From contig NC_090706.1 of the NCBI RefSeq assembly GCF_040954835.1, positions 32,125,148 through 32,189,147 on the forward strand: a stretch of 64,000 nucleotides of DNA. Direction: 5' to 3'. The stretch's first letter is position 1; every line of letters starts with the position of its first letter. The position numbers were made by a program, and so were the translations under genes. The DNA is from Lepisosteus oculatus (lineage: Eukaryota > Chordata > Actinopteri > Semionotiformes > Lepisosteidae). A model generated the notes under the pieces. That model did not search any database, was not told the DNA's origin, and was given only the letters and a program-made list of their open reading frames with translations. This document shows, one piece after another, positions 1 to 12,300 of the stretch.

Positions 1-1681
1 CTGGGGTCTTCCGCCCCAAGTGTGACGAACAGGGCAACTATCTGCCCATGCAGTGCTGGTCCAGCACGGGCTACTGCTGGTGTGTGGACAAGAATGGGGA
101 TGAGCTCCCAGGCACCAGAGTCCGATTCGGAAGACCTCAGTGTGATAGTGGGGAAGGTAGGCCAGAGATTTCCTTAAATCTAAGTTGAGATTTGCATGTC
201 CTTCCAAAGATGGAAGTGCTAGATTGAACAGATCTGCTCACAACAACAACAAAAAAAAACCACCTTCCCCTTACCCACCCCCCTCTCCTCACCCAAATAA
301 CAGCTTAATAGATGGTGTGTTTAATAGGATGCATGTTAACATGGTGTGCATGGTCAGACCCCAGATTCCATTTACTATCCAAGCATTTATGTAGGCTTCA
401 CTGTGAGGATCGTGAATGCTCTTGGGAGACATTGAATGCTGTCGTTGTCATTAGTTTTATCTCATACTATGAGACCTGTTACTCTATGCTCCTCAAAACC
501 CCAACTCCAAACTCTGCAGCATCTATAGTGACTGATAGGCATCACGCTGAGTGTTCGCAGTGGAATCAGACCTAGAATTCAACTCCCAATGCCTAAAACA
601 AGACTCCTATACCAGAGGGCCATCACTGTAACCTTACACCCATTGCGTTGTGTCCTCCAAGTCAAGAGGATAAATGTCTATAGTCAATCTAGCCTTAGTC
701 TTCTCTTTCTCTCAGATGTCACAGGGACCAGCGACATAGATATTTTCTGTGAAATGCAGTAGGTCAAGCCGGATTGACACACTCTTTGGGGATTTTTGTT
801 TTAAGCACCAGTGGTGTTTATAGCTTTGAATTTCCCTTATAATGGCATGATTTGGTTGCTAACCTCAGAAAAGAAAAACAATTTGATGATCAGGCCTTAT
901 ATACTGTAAGATCTGTGTGCCTCCAGTTCTGTCCCATTACTACTTCAGTCTGGTTTATAGTGAATTTTCAGAACAATGGCCAATTAGGCACATAAAATGA
1001 TTTAAATAAAGCCAAATATTGGTTCAGAATATTATGTGTGATGCACAATAAATACAATTAAGAATAAAAATGATTATGAGCCTGTCCGTCACAACAGATA
1101 TTTTTTTGATTAACAGGAAAAGGCCGTAAGATGGCTTTGCCAAGCTTTCCCAAAATGATGGAGCTGAAAGGTGAGTTCTAAGAAGAGAAGCCGTGATACT
1201 AACCTCTTTTAAAACGAATGAACGTGTAGTTAACTAACAGCACTAATGTGAAATAAGAAACATTAATCAACAAACAGGGGTTTGCTGATTTTTGTTGACT
1301 CACCCAGAATTTGCTAGATTTTCCTCACATGTAGATCTGTTTAATTCTTCTACATGAAAAGATGTGAGTAATTTCTTTCAGGTATTTTCTTTCCAAAAAT
1401 GGTATGAGAGTAGAAAGCAAGGACTGTCAACCTTGCACAGTTTCCTTTCTTATTGAAATCCCACGCGGCTAATGTGTAAAAAATTAAATATAACTAATTA
1501 TTATCTTATAATAGAAATAGTAATATTATGTCTGTCAGATGAGTATTTACCACAGAATATACAGGTATTTACTTTTTGAGTTTTAATACATACAATGGTG
1601 TGCCACACTGCTGTCAGATATATATATATACACAAGAGTCAGGATATCTAACTCTTTAATGTTTGTTTTCCAGATGAGTAA
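1..1681 (+). CDS. cd74: CD74 (MHC class II invariant chain), 3' coding exons only
   Basis: CD74 is the class II chaperone that occupies the peptide groove and escorts MHC II to endosomes. Three coding exons are visible: 1-156 (5' part outside the window), 1117-1170 and 1674-1681. The first encodes a thyroglobulin type-1 domain, with the PMQCW, YCWCV and PGTRV signatures and the closing cysteine of PQCDSGEG. In mammals the matching exon is alternatively spliced (p41 form) and the domain inhibits cysteine cathepsins. The second exon encodes a basic linker ([11 protein letters not shown]...MMELK). The third adds only Asp-Glu before TAA at 1679-1681. All joins are phase 1. The cytosolic tail, membrane anchor, CLIP and trimer regions lie upstream of the window. 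The identity rests on the Tg1 sequence together with the exon layout; another Tg1 protein is possible but much less likely. Confidence 0.85.
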
Positions 1682-2359
1682 ATTACATGGGAAGGATGCT
1701 TACAAGTGACAGCTAAGAAGCGCTCCTAAAACCTACAATTGTGTAATCATTAAATATCTGTGATCAGGGCTTGAAACCATGCTAACAGCTTTTAGAGAAC
1801 CATTACTGACATTAGTGGGCATATTTTTCTGAGGGGCTAAAGCATTTTTTTTATTTTTATTACTTAGTTCTCGATTGTCTATAACAGTGAGTCATACTGG
1901 AATGTGTTACATTCAATTTATAACAGTGGCTAAATATTTCTTGTCAAATAAATTAACCTCTCTTGCACTTAAATTGGTATGCCATCAATAAAGAGCCATT
2001 TGAAAGCACCTTAATTACAGCCGCCCATACTGTAGCAGATTTAAGACACCATCCAAAATCTATTGTCCTCCTGAAAACAATTAAGTATTACTGTAGAATT
2101 GTCCCCAACATGTCCCCAGTACGTCCACTCACAAACCACACCTTGGAACTTCAACCAAAACAAAATCCTCACTGCAGTTATTTTTTTTAATTAAAATTGA
2201 ATAAAATGAATAATTACTGTCCATATTTTATGTATACAATACCTTCTGTCTTTCTTGTGCTTAATATTTGCTAAGATCGAAGTTATGAAGTGCAGGGTTT
2301 TGAAGACTGGAAGAGATGTAAATGTATCTGAGAAATGGAAATTAAAGATGGTTTTTCCT

Positions 2360-2365
2360 AATAAA
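2360..2365 (+). terminator. Candidate CD74 polyadenylation signal
   Basis: AATAAA about 680 nt after the CD74 stop, followed by a T/GT-rich stretch (TGTATGATGC, CTGTGTTTCC) suitable as a downstream element. An earlier AATAAA at 1947-1952 is an alternative. Which one is used cannot be told from sequence. Confidence 0.4.
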
Positions 2366-2821
2366 CGTAGCTGTATGATGCTTTACATCTGTGTTTCCAT
2401 ATAAATGTAATACTGCACTGGATTTAAAGATTCTGTTCAATCTTTTTCATTTAAATGTTCCAAGGTATTAGGAACACAAAAGTGTCTTGTGAAAGAGCAC
2501 TTTCATCAACTGGTTGTTTCAAAGCAGTTCAAAAGATTGTTATGGAAGGTTTTGTTTCCAGCAAAATCTTTACCACAAGACAAAATGAAAGGAAAGTGTG
2601 TCCATAAGGCCAGTTAAAACAATGATTTGTTAAAGGTAAGTAAAGTAATAAGGATACTATTTCACTGTAATGAGAAAACTACTAAAATGGATAAGGGGAT
2701 ATCTACTGAATTGCCCCAAACACAGTGAAACAGCAGCACAAACTCCTTGGAAAGCCTTGATTTCATATCCACTATATTTTTGCTTTTATCTGTCTCCAGA
2801 CTGATAAAAACACTATAGTAA

Positions 2822-3150
2822 TGTAACATACACGGCCGACATTACAGGTTGTGCGAGCCGGCTTACCAGCATGGTAATGTCACCGCCCTTCCCTGTAAAT
2901 AGCAGGGACCTCAGCTGCCGGGCTGAGGGGAGATTTCTCTTTAGCTCAACTGGCTGGATCCCTGTTGAGTGACGCTGGAGGCCTGGGTTCGAGTTCCCAG
3001 CATTGGGGGGCTGACCTAAGGTGGCACGGGTGAGGGCGCATACCCGCATGAACCTGAGAGCGCTACATTGGTGTGAGAGTGGGATGGGATAGCCCTTCCC
3101 CGAGGATGGCGAATTAAGTGGGGGAGAGTGTAACGCATACGTGTAACAAC
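2822..3150 (+). repeat. GC-rich repeat with a tRNA-like Pol III promoter
   Basis: An abruptly GC-rich block in AT-rich DNA. At about 2940-3003 it has an A-box-like TAGCTCAACTGG and a B-box-like GGTTCGAGTTCC 49 bases downstream. The two ends carry similar TGTAAC(GC)ATAC strings. It may be a tRNA-derived SINE, or a solo LTR starting TGTAAC and ending GTAACA. No clean target-site duplication was found. Confidence 0.45.
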
Positions 3151-3794
3151 AGATCAGCTGATACTTCCTGCAAAGTGATGCCAGTTCCTCCTGGTTTGCT
3201 GACGCAAATTGCTGAGTTTTTGACTAGATGAAGTTAGTCTTTTTTTAAAAAAACTTGCAAGAAGTTAAACATTTTAAATGGAAACCTATGAAGCATGAAG
3301 CCTCAGTTCCTTTTTTTCTCAAACAAAAGCACAAAAACACACAGTGAATTGTTTTTTTCTTAATTTCTATTCTTCTATTTATAAAGAAGTGAGACTACTG
3401 TACAGTACATACTTTTTAGAGGGGGATTGCGTAGAATGAGAATACAACTGATACATTGTTCTTTATATTTTTATATGTCCCATCACTTTTTTTCTGATTT
3501 ACTTTTCTTAAATTGGTGAAAGACAAATGATAAACTGATGGAAAATTACCACATACATAACAATATATGAGAAGTTTAGGATAAATTACAAAAACATATC
3601 TCATAAATTACAGATTAGAACAATGGAAAAGATGTACTTAATTGGTTGTTTTACATACATTTTAACAAGTTATACTTTTCAGGTGGCATTTGTTTTTGTG
3701 TATGATTGCCTGCCTTAGTAACCTTTTTCTTTGAGTATTTTTAGAAATTGACTTTGCTCACAAATTTTGCAAAAAGAAATACTGAATCAACAGT

Positions 3795-3950
3795 GAGTGA
3801 GTGTGTGCTTGTGTGTGTCCGTGTCTGTCTGCCCATTGATGGACTGGCGTCCATCCAGGGTGTATCCGCCTTGTGCCCATTGCTTGCTGGGATAGGTTCC
3901 GGCTGTCCTGCAATCCTGAACTGGAAAAAGCAGCTAAAAAAAGGGGCGGA
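3795..3950 (+). repeat. tRNA-derived SINE, 3' portion
   Basis: Contains the sequence common to the family in this window: GTGTCTGTCTGCCC, GATGGACTGGCGTCCATCC, CCCATTGCTTGCTGGGATAG, ending in CTGGAAAAAGC. Other copies lie at 16255-16530, 27735-28070, 33850-33985, 37345-37640 and 55085-55370. Confidence 0.7.
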
Positions 3951-4724
3951 TGGAAATCACCAGTGAGTTCATGGTTGTGGGTTCACTGTTTTTGTTTCCT
4001 CTGCTCAATGAGAAATAACTGCTTTGGAAGGAGTGCATATGGAAAGTCCCTCAGATTCCTGATAGACTTGGCAAACACACCAGGAAAATTTCTAGCCCTC
4101 AGACAATCGTGACATGAGCCAGGATGGTACAGTAGCTCCCAAAAGTTCCTGATATCTACCAATACGCTAGACATTTACTTTTCATATATGCTGTAATAAC
4201 AAGTAAAGGGAAACTGAATCTGCAAATAGTGCTTAACTAATAACATTCAACTTCAAAAGACATTATAAATTATTTTTGTTAGAATCATAGGTAATTTGTT
4301 TTTTACCTCTGTAGAGTTTTCTAACTCAACAAACGTCACACATACAGTTTAAGTTGCATTTTGTTCACACCTAGCATAATCTGCAAAATTGGAAAACAAC
4401 TCCCATTATTCAGCATTAGGAACAACAGTAAATTGAGTAGAGGAATACCAAAGTTTGTCACTAGAGGTCACAATATACCAATGGATAACCTGGGAAAAAT
4501 CACACTAATACTACAGCATCATTCTAGGAAGAAGGAATCAAGTAAATTTTATTTAAATGAACACATAACCCACCCTAAAACCTATGGATCTAAAACACAA
4601 TATCCTGAGTTTATGAATCTTGTTATGACAAGAATAGTAGTGAAATGAAAAATAAATCATGCATTAATGTTCTAACATTATAATTATTATCTAAAAACAT
4701 CTATGAATTGGCTTCATTACTCTG

Positions 4725-4892
4725 CTCTCCTCCCCACTAATAGCTGATGTGTGGTGAGTGCTCTGGCACACTATGGTTGCCGTCGCATCATCAAGGTGGG
4801 TGCTGCACATTGGTGGTGGTGGAGGGGAGTCCCCATTACCTGTAAAGCGCTTTGAATGGAGTGTCCAGAAAAGCGCTATATAAGTGTAAGCA

Positions 4893-4936
<44 letters not shown>
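4725..4936 (+). repeat. 5S-rRNA-derived SINE (SINE3-like), 3' portion with (ATT)n tail
   Basis: Carries the family's shared 3' part: TAGCTGATGTGTGGTGAG, GGAGGGGAGTCCCCATTACC, GTAAAGCGCTTTGAATGG and GAGTGTCCAGAAAAGCGCTA, then about 12 ATT units. The 5S-like head is missing here, but full-length relatives in the window (32.7-33.2 kb) show it. Confidence 0.75.
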
Positions 4937-4940
<4 letters not shown>

Positions 4941-5379
4941 ATTCCAGCTGCCAGATAGGTTTGCCATTTACTTTATATATCTCTGAAGTCCTATAGCTGC
5001 AGATGTGATTCTCAATGTAAATCATTTGTAAAAGTGCATACATGAATACTGTTACTTTTTTCCTCCGATGTCTCAGTGTTATACAGTATATTGTAAAGAT
5101 GATTAAGAGATTGTGTAAAATGGCTCAGTACAAAATCTTATTAAATGCTTATCTAGATTCTTATTCCAGCCATGAACTGTATATAGATTTTATTATGTTA
5201 TTTACAGTATATAGCTTTTTATATCAAGGAAACAATGCAAAGAATGAAGTACTTTGTAATTGTAACTTATGCTTCCTCTAATGCAGTGCACTACAATATT
5301 ATTAACACATACAGTAGGCTTATACATTTTTTATTTAAACCTTATATTGTCATAAAGTATAGTGTTATTTTTAAGCAGT

Positions 5380-5590
5380 TCATCCAACCACCCCTCAATC
5401 TGAAAGGCTCTTATTCCTGGTTAGGGTCGCAGCAAAATGGAGTCTCTTCTCGCAAAACAGGTTATGAGGTGAGACAGCACCTCAGTGGAAAGGCAGTGCA
5501 TTGCAGGAAGCACACACAACCACATGGACAAATTAGAGCCTATTTACCTAGCCTGAAGGTCTTTGGAAGGCATGAGGAAAACAGAGCATG
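5380..5590 (-). repeat. Degenerate tRNA-derived SINE copy
   Basis: Much decayed. It retains the reverse complement of the SINE order: CATCCAACC, GGGTCGCAGCAAAATGGA, CAGGAAGCACACACAACCA, and TAGCCTGAAGGTCTTTGGA, which corresponds to the CCAAAGAC region. Confidence 0.4.
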
Positions 5591-6391
5591 AGGCTGTTCA
5601 TATGACCTAATGTTGAGCAAATTGCCTGGGTCATGCTAATGAATCTTCACAAAGACTCGGCGCCAGGGCAGTTCAGCTGCAAATTCAAAGTCTGAGTCTG
5701 AAGCATTTGTGCCTCCTATGTAAATTTTTTTTTTAAAAATTGATGAACTTTCTGACTTAAAAGTGTGTTTACTTTGAAGGACTAGATCCACTGAAATATA
5801 CCACAACTGCTGGTCTGGGTTTCTTCCCAAATGTATTTCTGATGTTGTAAATTTTCTGCACGTGTGCTGCCTGTAAAAACTAATGTCAAAATATTAAAAT
5901 AATATAATAAATAAATACATGAAAAAATAATAAAAATCATCATAGAGAATTAATGAACAGAATAGGAAGTTAAAGCCATCAAATAGTTTGACTATAAGCA
6001 TCTACAAGGACAAATAACAATTTTTTGCAACCAGAACTTCTACAGGAACTAAACCAAGACAAGCAATGATTCCTGAGCTCTTATTAATATATTTTTTTAT
6101 ATACATCTTCATTCTGTATTATAACATTGTTTTTTTTCTTCTTATGGTGTTATAAACTATTGAAATATTCAATATATTTCAATAGGGTACCTCAATGTAG
6201 TCTCTGTTAATAAAGACATGCTTAGTTTTTTAGTCTTCATATTTAGTTAATTAACTGAGACTTTTCCCTTTGAAATCTAATCTTTGAAGACAGATTGACA
6301 GGAGACTGCTTCTATGAATATTTTACAACCTTGTAACTGAACACATTCCAGGCTCGTTCCAGAACTTACCTAAGGCTTCATCTCTTCAGAC

Positions 6392-9300
6392 ATGGATTCT
6401 GGAGACGTAAGTAGTTATACAAATTTTATAACTCTTTGTTTTATATTACACAATCTGGTTTATGCAATCCGGACTTGAAAAGTGCCTTATTTTGGAGAGA
6501 ATTGCAAAAATAAAGATTCCCTCATGTTATATCTTTAAAGATAGGTGCTTTTCAGAAATTATTACAGACTGTGGAATTTCTTTGATTCTGAGGCTGGGCT
6601 CAACTTGCTTTACTAAAGCTCTTTTCTGACAGTTCTGACAGTTCAGGGTGTATAAATTTAACTAAGTAATACTAAACGTCTGAGGATGGTCAGTGTTAAA
6701 CCCCAATACAACTTGCTGGAGATAGGAAATGATTTGAGAGTGGCTAAACATATATTGACATAGGAACAAGTAATAGGTTTATTCCATGCTGAAAAAAAGA
6801 AGAAAGAGAACACAACGTTTCGGCCGTGGAGCCTTCTTCAGGTGTGAAGAAGGCTCCACGGCCGAAACGTTGTGTTCTCTTTCTCCTTTTTTTCAGCATG
6901 GAATAAACCTATTACTCGTTCCTTTGCAGCCTACGCATCCTGACGCAGCTCCCCACCTGAACATATATTGACATATTTTTGTTCTCAGAGTTCCAAGGAT
7001 GTTGCTGTGCGAGTGGGTGTGATATTTACACAGAAGACAGGTAAAAGTGTTATTATTATTATTATTAAAATAACTTGTTGTCTATAGTGTATTTTTCCTT
7101 CTGGTGCCATTTAGGGAGTCAAGTTAAGATGATTTGTAAGACAGAAGCAGGTAAAATGTTATTTCTTAACAATACCACTGGGTTATTTTTTGTTCCATTG
7201 TGACAAAATATTAATTTTAGTTAATGTATAATTAACCTGTGTGTGAATGATTAGGAATATAGTAAATGGCAATATTATGAATCCAGTGAGCATTTAAGAT
7301 TCTGGCAGATAAACATAAAACCTGGTGCAGAAAATCATTATTTTATAATTCCACATTGCATGTACTGTATTGTAGACGTAAATACTGTATAAAAAACATG
7401 TATTTGACACTACGAGGACAGGTTTAGAACATCTAGGGTTCCAGAGACAATGATAATTGAAAAACATTACAGCTGACAAATGACTATTCTCAGGAAAAGC
7501 AGGCAACAATGCCTGAAACAACAATATCTGTGTGCCTCAACCTATTTCAGAAATATTTTGAAAAATCCCATGGTAAATATTGAAAGCACTTGTAGCTTTT
7601 CTTAAAACTTTTTTTTAGGAAATGAAAAAAACAAGCTACGACTAACTTTAAATGAAGATGAAAACTGTGTGATTTATTGTCAAGGGGAAAGCAAGGTAAG
7701 AAATACATGATTGCTATAGGATGAAATAACATTCTGTTACTTGTATAGACTTTTCTGAAGAATGAGGAGAGTGTGTTACAATGTACTTTAAAGTCTGAAG
7801 CAGGATATAATTTAAATGTATAGTATAAGAACATTAATTGAGTAATATATAATTTATACTGTATGTGGAGTAAGAATACTATCCCACTTGTGGCCTTCCG
7901 CTGTTATTGAGGTCAATTCAGTATTTGCTACTGGTGACTCTTAGGTACACAATATCTCAACTCAAACCTCTGTCTTCCTTGGTGCAGGACTCATCCTGTA
8001 ATCTATGCATTTTTGTTTCCCTTTTAACAATTATGTTGTGTGGCCATTTTTCAGCGTTGATACAGCATCATCACCTATGTTTTTGTAGGAATGTGCCTTT
8101 TCGTTTGATGCTGTTGTGAACCATAACAGTGCACAGGTAAGAAATTTAAACAAAATGTGTTGCTAAAGTATGTTTAATTAGAACTCCACAGATGTACATT
8201 TGTATGGATTTTTACCCTATAATTTAGATTTGATAACAATTTGAGTTCATACTGGTTTTAGGAGAAACTTTACCCTGAGCTCCTGCTACCTCTGGTGCCA
8301 TTGGTGGTGTCTGGTTACAGTTGGAATGTGCTGGTGGCAGGTACGCACAGATCAGGGAAAGAGAATATCCTGTGCGGACAAGTGATTGTCAGACAGGTAA
8401 TATAATAATAATAATAAACTTTATTTTATATAGCGCCTTTAAAGGTGGCTTCTCAAAGCGCTTTACAGGATGACAATAACAATAAATAAATAAAGTAAAG
8501 TTTATTAACAACCCCTTTTACTGTTCCCCTTGTATTTTATTTTTCAGAACTTTTCAGGGAGTTTCAAAGTTATTTTGGGACAATGAAAAACGTTCTTTCA
8601 TTGCCTCATGAGAGATCTATTTCAAAGTGATTGCTTTGTCAAGTTTCTCATTGTTTGTCTTTACCTAATGAAGTGCAAATCAAACAGTGCACTTTATCAA
8701 CTCAGCCATGGCAACCAATCAGGTCAGCAATGAATGGGAAAGCTACGACTAGATTCTGAAATTCCATCATAGAATAACAGCAATAACATAACTGATGTTT
8801 GTGATAGATAATCTACAGGACTTGAGAAGCCATATGGAGATATAAATGAAACTGTTTGTCTTATTTTAGCTGATTGAAGATTTTTTCAATGAATTAAACA
8901 AGATGACAGATGGGGAATGGTTTACAACAGTGTCCTTTGTACAGGTAAATCAAATACAAATCTACCTCTACATTTGATTGCTTGTGCTTTATTCTCTTTA
9001 TCCCCTCTTTGGGGAATAAATACTCTTTGAATCCATTATATATAAGACTTAAAGATCACACTGACTGCAAATTAACACGGAGGAAAACAGTACAGTGGAC
9101 AAATCAAAATAAGATACTGCATAGTGATGGTAAATCAAACACACTTTTTTTAGTTACTGTATTACGGACTTTGATTTTTATTTTGTAGTTAAGACAATAA
9201 TGTGGTGTTGTGTTTGTTTTGTTGCTTTGTTTGCATTCAATACACCACAGTTTTACCCTGATGACACTGCAGTTGATCTCTTATATCCACAAAACCGGGA

Positions 9301-12300
9301 TCTGAAGCCTGTGACTCACCCAGTACTGGGAATGTGAGTGGAGAACTCCAACCAATACACTGATTCCTTACAATGTTGAATTTTTCTTCTTCCCAAAGAA
9401 GTTTAAAACAAATTAAAAGTAGATTCAAAGACAGTTTATCTTCATCAACTACAATAAATCATGCCACAAAATGCATTTTTCACCACCTCTGGTCCGGGCT
9501 ATGGAATAACCTACTGATACTGACTGTTCTTTTTTTAGTGTTATAGATAATGTGTGTGAAATTGTAGTGCAGACTCCGGGAGATGCCTGGAAACTGTATG
9601 ACGAAGGCAGGGAAACACAAAAAGCCACCACTGGGAATTTGATCAGCAGGTCAGTCACAAAATCCTTCTGCATACTGTATTAGTGAGGTATTTGGTCAGT
9701 TGAGACAAAATTCATCTGAGATTTTGGATTTTGAAATTCTGTATCAATGATCTTTCACAAAGGATGTGTAGTTAAAATTCCTTGATATCACAGCATTTAA
9801 ATCATTTACTGTAGACAAACTAGCATGCGTAAACAGGCACACATTCACAGTTTAGTCTCAGTTTGAGTATGAATGTGTCTTTATAATTTTTTCTTCCCTA
9901 GGTGTAGCTCCCTTTATTCCATCAGTGCTGAGAAGAGGCTCCGGTCTGACAGTGAATGTGCAGAATACAGTCTCTCCAGATTGCAGGTCTTTGATCTTGC
10001 TGGTGGGGCATTCAGGAATGATCTGAATGGGTGGGTACTGGACCATATGGCAGAGTTTTGTTGGCTTTATTCCTTTAGAATGACCTGGTTTTCCTGGAAT
10101 ATTTTAATTCTAAAGGATTAGCCCCCTGCTGAAAGTCTTGGACCAATCGGAGTCTCGTTCCACACCTTCTGACAGTCTGCTGCCTGTTGTATTGACTTCA
10201 GCACTTCATGGAAATTGCTACAATGTTCTTCTGTACTGTATTAAGCCACAGGGTGAGTATCAGGAGAAGCATTATGATACTGAAGGAGAGAGAATGGTAT
10301 GGTAACCGACAGGTAGCAAAGTCCTTTGGATGAGATGTGGTCATTAAAAATCCCAGAGCAGTTCTAGAAAAGAGTAGGGGTGCTTCCCTAATGTCCCGGC
10401 CAAATTTCCCTTCGGCCTTTCCCAAACATGGTCTCCTAATAGTCCCCATCTCTCAATTGGCTATGAATTGTTCTCCTCCTCACTGATAGCTGATGCGTGA
10501 TGAGCGTACCATCGCATCATCCAGGTGGAGAAATCACATTGTTGGTGTTGGAGGGGAGTCTCTATTACCTGGAGTGTCCAGAAAAGAGCTGTATAAGTTT
10601 AAGGAATTATGAGTCATTATTATTAAATTTTTCAAAGAAAGAAACCAGTTCAAAACAGAACATTTTCCTTTGATAGAAATTCTGTCTAATTACCATGTTT
10701 TTTTATTCCTCTTGTTTACATGCTCCATTTTCTTTTGATTATCCTTTTAATTAAGAAAACATCCTCTCAATCTGGCTCATTGACTCATAGCGGGTGTCGA
10801 TTACATTTACATTATTACTGCTTAAAAAACGGAAAACCTGTTTTTGTTCATTCTTTTTTCTTTGGCATAAAGTTTTAAACACCCCGTATCAATATTACTA
10901 GGAACTATGGCGCCAGGAAGGAAGTGTTTTGAAAGACAATGGTGTTTAGATTTCAAACCCCCAAGCCTTTGGTGTGCATTACTGTAGGCCTGGTGGATGA
11001 AGAGACCCCCTGGGCTCTGGAACTGGCTCACAGGGTGAGAGGCCTGACAACAAGGGTGTCTCCCGGGCACTGGAGTCCTCAAAGGACCACTCACAGGTTG
11101 CGGACAGTCATCAGGGAGCTGAGGAACAGCATAGTTTTACAGGGGGAGAGTGGAGATGATGAAACAAGAGAGCTGGCTGGACTCATTAAAACACTGCAGG
11201 TAAGGGAAAAACTGTAGTCAAAGTAACACTGGAGAATACATTTCAGGCTCTTGTGCACATTTCTGACATGGGAGTTGTGGGTCAATTAACCGTAAGTTAG
11301 CAGGAAACTCAAATGGTACTTTTTCACTTAGTGTGAAGTCATTTGTTCCAACGCAGAATGAAAATAAGAGAATCAGAGTAGTTTAAGAATGGCAGTGACT
11401 AACAGCAGCTTCTACTTTTTTCTAACATGTTAATTAAAAGAAAGGGACAAAGAGATACTGTCTTTCAAAAGGGGCCTTTAAAAAAGTCAAAGATGGAAAT
11501 GTTAGCCCCTTTAATCTCCCTTTTGTGCTTCGTGATCAGGTTGTCAAGAACCAGGATTGGGAGAAAAAAAGAGAAAAATCAAAAGAGAATGAAGAAAAAC
11601 GAAAGGTTTGCTTTTCAAATTTTTATTTTCCTCCCATCACAACGTGTTTTAATATTATTGTCGTTTCCAAATGGACATGAATAAAATGCGGCCAAATTCC
11701 TTTTTGGGTTGGGCTCTATTTAGGAACAAATAACAGCCAGTCATGGACTCCCTGAAATATAGTAATCAGCTATTTAATATCAAAGGAAATTTAGAAAGAA
11801 CATGTTTCATTGAAACTTTTGAAAATAGATGATAATTTGATGGAACAGTCAGCTAAAACATATAGGTATGCTTTTGTTTTCATTTTTGATAAGAAGGAAG
11901 AAATCATATATTTAACAATATACCTGCTTACACCATTCAACAAACATTATTTAAACATTACTACCTAATCTCATAGTAAAACAACTTAGTGAAGGCACAG
12001 CCTTTCTTAGTCATTTAAATAAAGGGCTTGTTACCGAACTGTGTGTGTTCTGCTGCTGAGGCAGAGCTGTGCAGTCAAATCCTCTGATGTGGGGACGCTA
12101 TCCCATGGTGCTCCTCAGCTGAGGGATATCCAGGAGAAGATTAGGCAGCTTCAGGAGCAGTTGAAGAAGGAGATGGAAGAACATCTGAGAGGTAAATGAG
12201 TATCTACATTGCAAAAGCCTTCTTACTGCAATGGTATGTGAGTCACAGTGATCTGCTGAGATCTTGTTAGTGTTGGATGTTATTGATTTATTTTCTGGAG

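Larger units (their letters stand above)
2366..6391. other. Intergenic region, CD74 to the kinesin-like gene
   Basis: Apart from the repeats listed separately at 2822, 3795, 4725 and 5380, this 4-kb stretch is AT-rich and shows no coding exon on either strand. Its short ORFs have no recognisable motif and no splice-supported extension. The promoter of the downstream gene should lie in the last few hundred bases, but no TATA box or CpG island is evident. Confidence 0.6.

Noticed and set aside
2940-3003. Possible tRNA gene
   Set aside because: A and B boxes are recognisable, but the B box has an extra base and no acceptor stem forms around them. It is treated as part of a repeat.
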